Shown in pieces: positions 60,860 through 64,000 of a DNA stretch of 64,000 bases. The stretch's first letter is position 1, and the number at the start of each line of letters is the position of its first letter. The position numbers and the translations under genes are program-made. The stretch is from Mactra quadrangularis (lineage: Eukaryota; Mollusca; Bivalvia; Venerida; Mactridae): the NCBI GenBank assembly GCA_025267735.1, contig CM046301.1:57679872-57743871 (forward strand). Direction: 5' to 3'. The notes below the pieces were generated by a model. The model searched no databases. It had not been told where the DNA came from and saw only the letters and a list, made by a program, of their open reading frames with translations.

Positions 60860-62740
60860 ATATATCAAATACATTCAGGTAAATAAGAAGTAGTGTTAGC
60901 AATATGTAGATTATACTTTAATCCGAATACTGGCATAGTGTTTGAAAACGTACGTTTGTCAAGATTAGTGCTATGAATATTTATATTGCACATGTATACA
61001 GTTCTACTTTATATATATAAATGAATTATAGCTTAAAACCAGAGACATGTCTCGACAAAAATGTATGCTTTTAACAGTTAACAAATAAAAAAATATGTAG
61101 CATATTGCAAATTTGATATTGGGAAGTTGTAAAGTAATATTTACCATTGTTTTGTTTATTGTTTTTGTTTTTTTTATTAACAATGGCGTGTGTATTTGTG
61201 TGTTTGGTATTTAAAATGAAATTTTTAAATTATTATACAACAATATTGTATATACGTTAAAAATTGCTTGATTCTATTGTGTGTGATACTATTTTTTCTG
61301 ATTTTAATTTTGCTTAGTTCATGAATGATTTGCATGGTATACATCAAACTAATGACAGGATTGCGTGATATTGTATAATATATTTCAGATACTGACATTG
61401 AATGTAATTCATTGAGTAATTTGAACATTTGCTGGAAGACATGTCGATAAGCTAGAGAGGTCATTATCGCAATTCAGCCAACATATACTCGCTTGATGCT
61501 TGTTTTGCTGATCCATAATTAGACCTGCAATGACTGAATTGCTTTTGTCCTCCTTTTTATTAGATATGAAGAATAAATACCAGAGAATTTGTCTGATAAA
61601 GCATTGTTAAATTATTCAAATTTTGATAATGAGGATGGTAGTTATCTATTCATCTGAATCCAGATATCTAGCAAAATGTCTGTAAACCAGGTCTTCAATA
61701 TAATTACATTTCATTTGTGTCAAGTTACATCATTAAATTTAGAGTATAGCTCGCTTGTTTAATTATCAAATAAAACCAACGCATGCCTTATCTAAAATTT
61801 TGTATTTTTAAAATGAATACGCTGACCGATTTTTTGTTTTGTTTTCAAACTAGATTTTTGTATTTTAAAACGTAGTTTCGGTTATTTGGTTGATTTTGAA
61901 TATTATAAAATGGAATATTAAATGCTTGATTGGAACGAAGGATCATAGAACAATCTACTTCTATTGAAATAGCCTTATGTAAAATCATTATAACAAAGCT
62001 GTTCATAATTCTATGTTAATTATACAACTTGTTTTTAATACATATATATCTAAATAAAATACATGTTACTTAACCTTAGTTTCATTTGTCTATTAAAACC
62101 AATTTAAAAGTTGACCTGAACCATAGACAAAATTGATAATTGCAATGCCAGTCTATCAATGGATACTTAGAAGGTTTGTTACGAAAGGTTGGCTACAATA
62201 TGTTTACGTATTGTAGTGGTTGGACACTTTTCTTATATTCCATCTTGTTCCTTCATTCCATGTCTATACTTTTCACATTGTGAACTTACATCATGTGCAC
62301 ATGTGATGAATATCATTAAAACAGCTTCATAGGTATTTGATATATGTTTGATAAATTTCAAAAATAGGTACATATCAACTGAGCGATTGTAACTATTTTT
62401 CGGCGTAGCTTCCTAACCTGACTTTCGGGATACCCTTGTCTATTTATAAAATCTCATTCTATTGGACAAATGCATAGAACCAAAGGAAAAATTGCAGAAA
62501 TCCAGCATTCTATAGGTTAAAATAGGCCAGTCGAACTAGAAAGAGTGTTTCTCCGTGTTCATCAAATTTTGAAAATCAAAAACAATCGATGGCGTTTTCG
62601 TTAGCGTTTTAAATGAAGCAATGCACCACCAAGGTTTTCTTTTCAAACATGGTAATTTTGATTGAAAATTTCAATGAATGTATGTCAGGTTTAAGTAAAT
62701 ATTTTTGCTGATAACGCAAGAATTGTATGACTAAGCTTGT
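60860..62740. other. No gene seen
   Basis: AT-rich DNA with only short ORFs. No splice-consistent coding segment or repeat structure was recognised. Confidence 0.5.
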
Positions 62741-62746
62741 CCGCAA

Positions 62747-62817
62747 TGAATGAGGAAACTGACACTGATGTTTTAATTCACATCAAGGATGTGGAAAACG
62801 AATATTACGATTACTTG
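62747..62817 (+). CDS. Candidate first exon of a gene (unrecognised)
   Basis: An ATG opens a short acidic frame (MNEETDTDVLIHIKDVENEY...) of 71 bases. It ends exactly at a strong donor, TT|GTAAGTAG. No following exon was matched in the remaining window; joining it to the frame at 62958 gives a stop. It may be the 5' end of the transposon-associated ORF just downstream. Weak call. Confidence 0.25.
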
Positions 62818-62957
62818 TAAGTAGAATGTAGATACTGATGAATTGCTTTTGCTTATATGTTACATATTGCCCGAGATTTAGATATGGGTGTCTGTCTCTG
62901 GTAATTCAAGGCATTGACATTGTTATCATGTTCATTCTATCACGGAGAAGTTAGGGC

Positions 62958-63465
62958 GTGATATCCGAAGAAACATTATTAGATATAGGGTGCGATACAA
63001 CGTTTTCATTTCATGAATTTTGCAAGAAGACATGTTGCAAGATTTGTTTTGAATACCCTGGCTTATTTTCATCAATTTGTCACAACAAAGAGACTAAGAA
63101 TATTGAAAAATTCTTGCGTGCACTCTATGGTTGCAAGTCTGAAAACCTATATCGTCCAGACATAGATTTATGTCATAACGGACTTTTTTTGAAAATAAAA
63201 AAGTTCATTGATTTGCGTATGCCAACCAAAAGCGTTTTACAGCCTCAAAATACAAAGAGCCAGTTATCAAGCAGAGATCTGGATATATGCTGCAAATATT
63301 CACCATGAACTTGAGGATCAAGTCACTATAGCATCTTGGTCACATGAAAATGAAATTTTATCTCCTGTTTGGATTCAAAAGCTGCCAATCCCTTCGACAT
63401 GCTTGCATCTAGTAACCTGTGGTGGTCGATCCAAATGCAATTCTGCTAGATGCAAATGCTATTAA
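62958..63465 (+). pseudogene. Frameshifted transposon-associated Cys-rich ORF
   Basis: The first frame (62958 to about 63225) contains FLRALYGCKSENL and a KIKKF segment. The second frame (about 63208-63465) continues IQRASYQAEIWIYAAN, then LSPVWIQKLPIPS, and ends with a Cys cluster CGGRSKCNSARCKCY and stop. The order RAxYQAxIW, then a Pro-rich stretch, then CxC-type C-terminus is a pattern I associate with uncharacterised repeat-encoded proteins common in molluscs and cnidarians. A frame change between the two parts indicates decay. Only the C-terminal part is visible. Confidence 0.5.
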
Positions 63466-63579
63466 GCCGGTCAATTATGCATGTTTGGGTGCGCTTGTGA
63501 GGCACAAGATTTTGCTAATTCTGTCTCGTCTTTTGCTAAACTATATGTTTAGGATTTGTACCATTTAGATCATGCCGTT

Positions 63580-63830
63580 GCAGCTCATTACATAGGTCAT
63601 ATCACGGCCGTCCTAGAAAGGCTATAACCCTGGATGAAGCTCTCAACAAGTTACTAGACAAGTGCTTTCGTCAGTGGATGATATAATTAAGAATCAGTGG
63701 TAGGAGAGAGAATGTTCATAGAAATCATCTCATGAACAAACTCCTCGAAAGAATGCCTCGCCCGGGAATCGAAATAACAAACACTCGATCAGTAGACTAG
63801 CGCGCTCCCAACTGAGCTGGCTGGGGAGCT
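63580..63830 (-). mobile_element. tRNA-derived SINE (family 2)
   Basis: acaagtgctttcgtcagtgg, aatcagtggtaggagagaga, inverse B-box gggaatcgaaat and inverse A-box gcgctcccaactgagctgg identify a diverged copy of the 18.4 and 41.3 kb elements. Confidence 0.7.
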
Positions 63831-64000
63831 GTATTTTTATCTATTTACACAACAAACATTGTATAAAGGGACGTTATCATTTAACCAAACGTACTAAAAA
63901 TCTTTTTAACATTTTGAAAGTATTATAAACGTTTTCTATTATAAATTAACTTGAGTTTTTGCAAGTTTTGTAATACACTATACAATGATCACATAGCTCT

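Overview
This is eukaryotic, AT-rich, intron-rich DNA with very little coding sequence, probably from a bivalve mollusc. That placement rests on three things: the tandem repeat at 12.6-15.7 kb with its terminal ACGG/ACAG microsatellite, several tRNA-derived SINE families, and the fact that interferon-induced-protein-44-like (IFI44-like) GTPase genes are commonly expanded in bivalves. There are no bacterial-style operons, ribosome binding sites or CRISPR arrays. The species cannot be named from the sequence alone.

Layout. (1) 3.2-7.4 kb, plus strand: a complete six-exon gene for a 550-residue protein. It has a possible N-myristoylation start, a short helical head, a long coiled coil and a C-terminal alpha/beta domain that I do not recognise. 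(2) 11.2-24.2 kb, minus strand: a six-exon IFI44-like P-loop GTPase of 390 residues with a C-terminal coiled coil. The two genes are convergent. The large introns of the GTPase gene hold a ~145-bp tandem repeat (12.6-15.7 kb) and a ~5.6-kb TIR/TA-flanked element (17.76-23.33 kb). (3) 24-48 kb: I see no host gene. This stretch is mostly terminal-inverted-repeat DNA elements (27.3-34.6, 36.8-39.2 and 40.3-42.4 kb), smaller foldback elements, SINEs, and a decayed L1-like LINE on the minus strand (46.1-47.7 kb). (4) 48.7-50.8 kb: a truncated, broken paralogue of the first gene. (5) 55.4-60.3 kb: a second paralogue with exons 2-6 and their splice phases preserved. Its coiled-coil exon carries three in-frame stops and two frameshifts, while the two exons for the C-terminal domain are open. 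(6) 62.7-63.5 kb: a candidate small exon and a frameshifted, transposon-associated Cys-rich ORF.

Interpretation. The most interesting content is the repeated coiled-coil plus alpha/beta-domain gene family next to an IFI44-like GTPase that also ends in a coiled coil. IFI44 relatives are immune-responsive in animals, so a co-functioning immune module is a reasonable hypothesis. The sequence shows only proximity and shared architecture, not function.

Exon models were built by hand from ORFs, GT/AG boundaries and phase agreement. No database search was possible. UTRs, promoters and most element boundaries are approximate.
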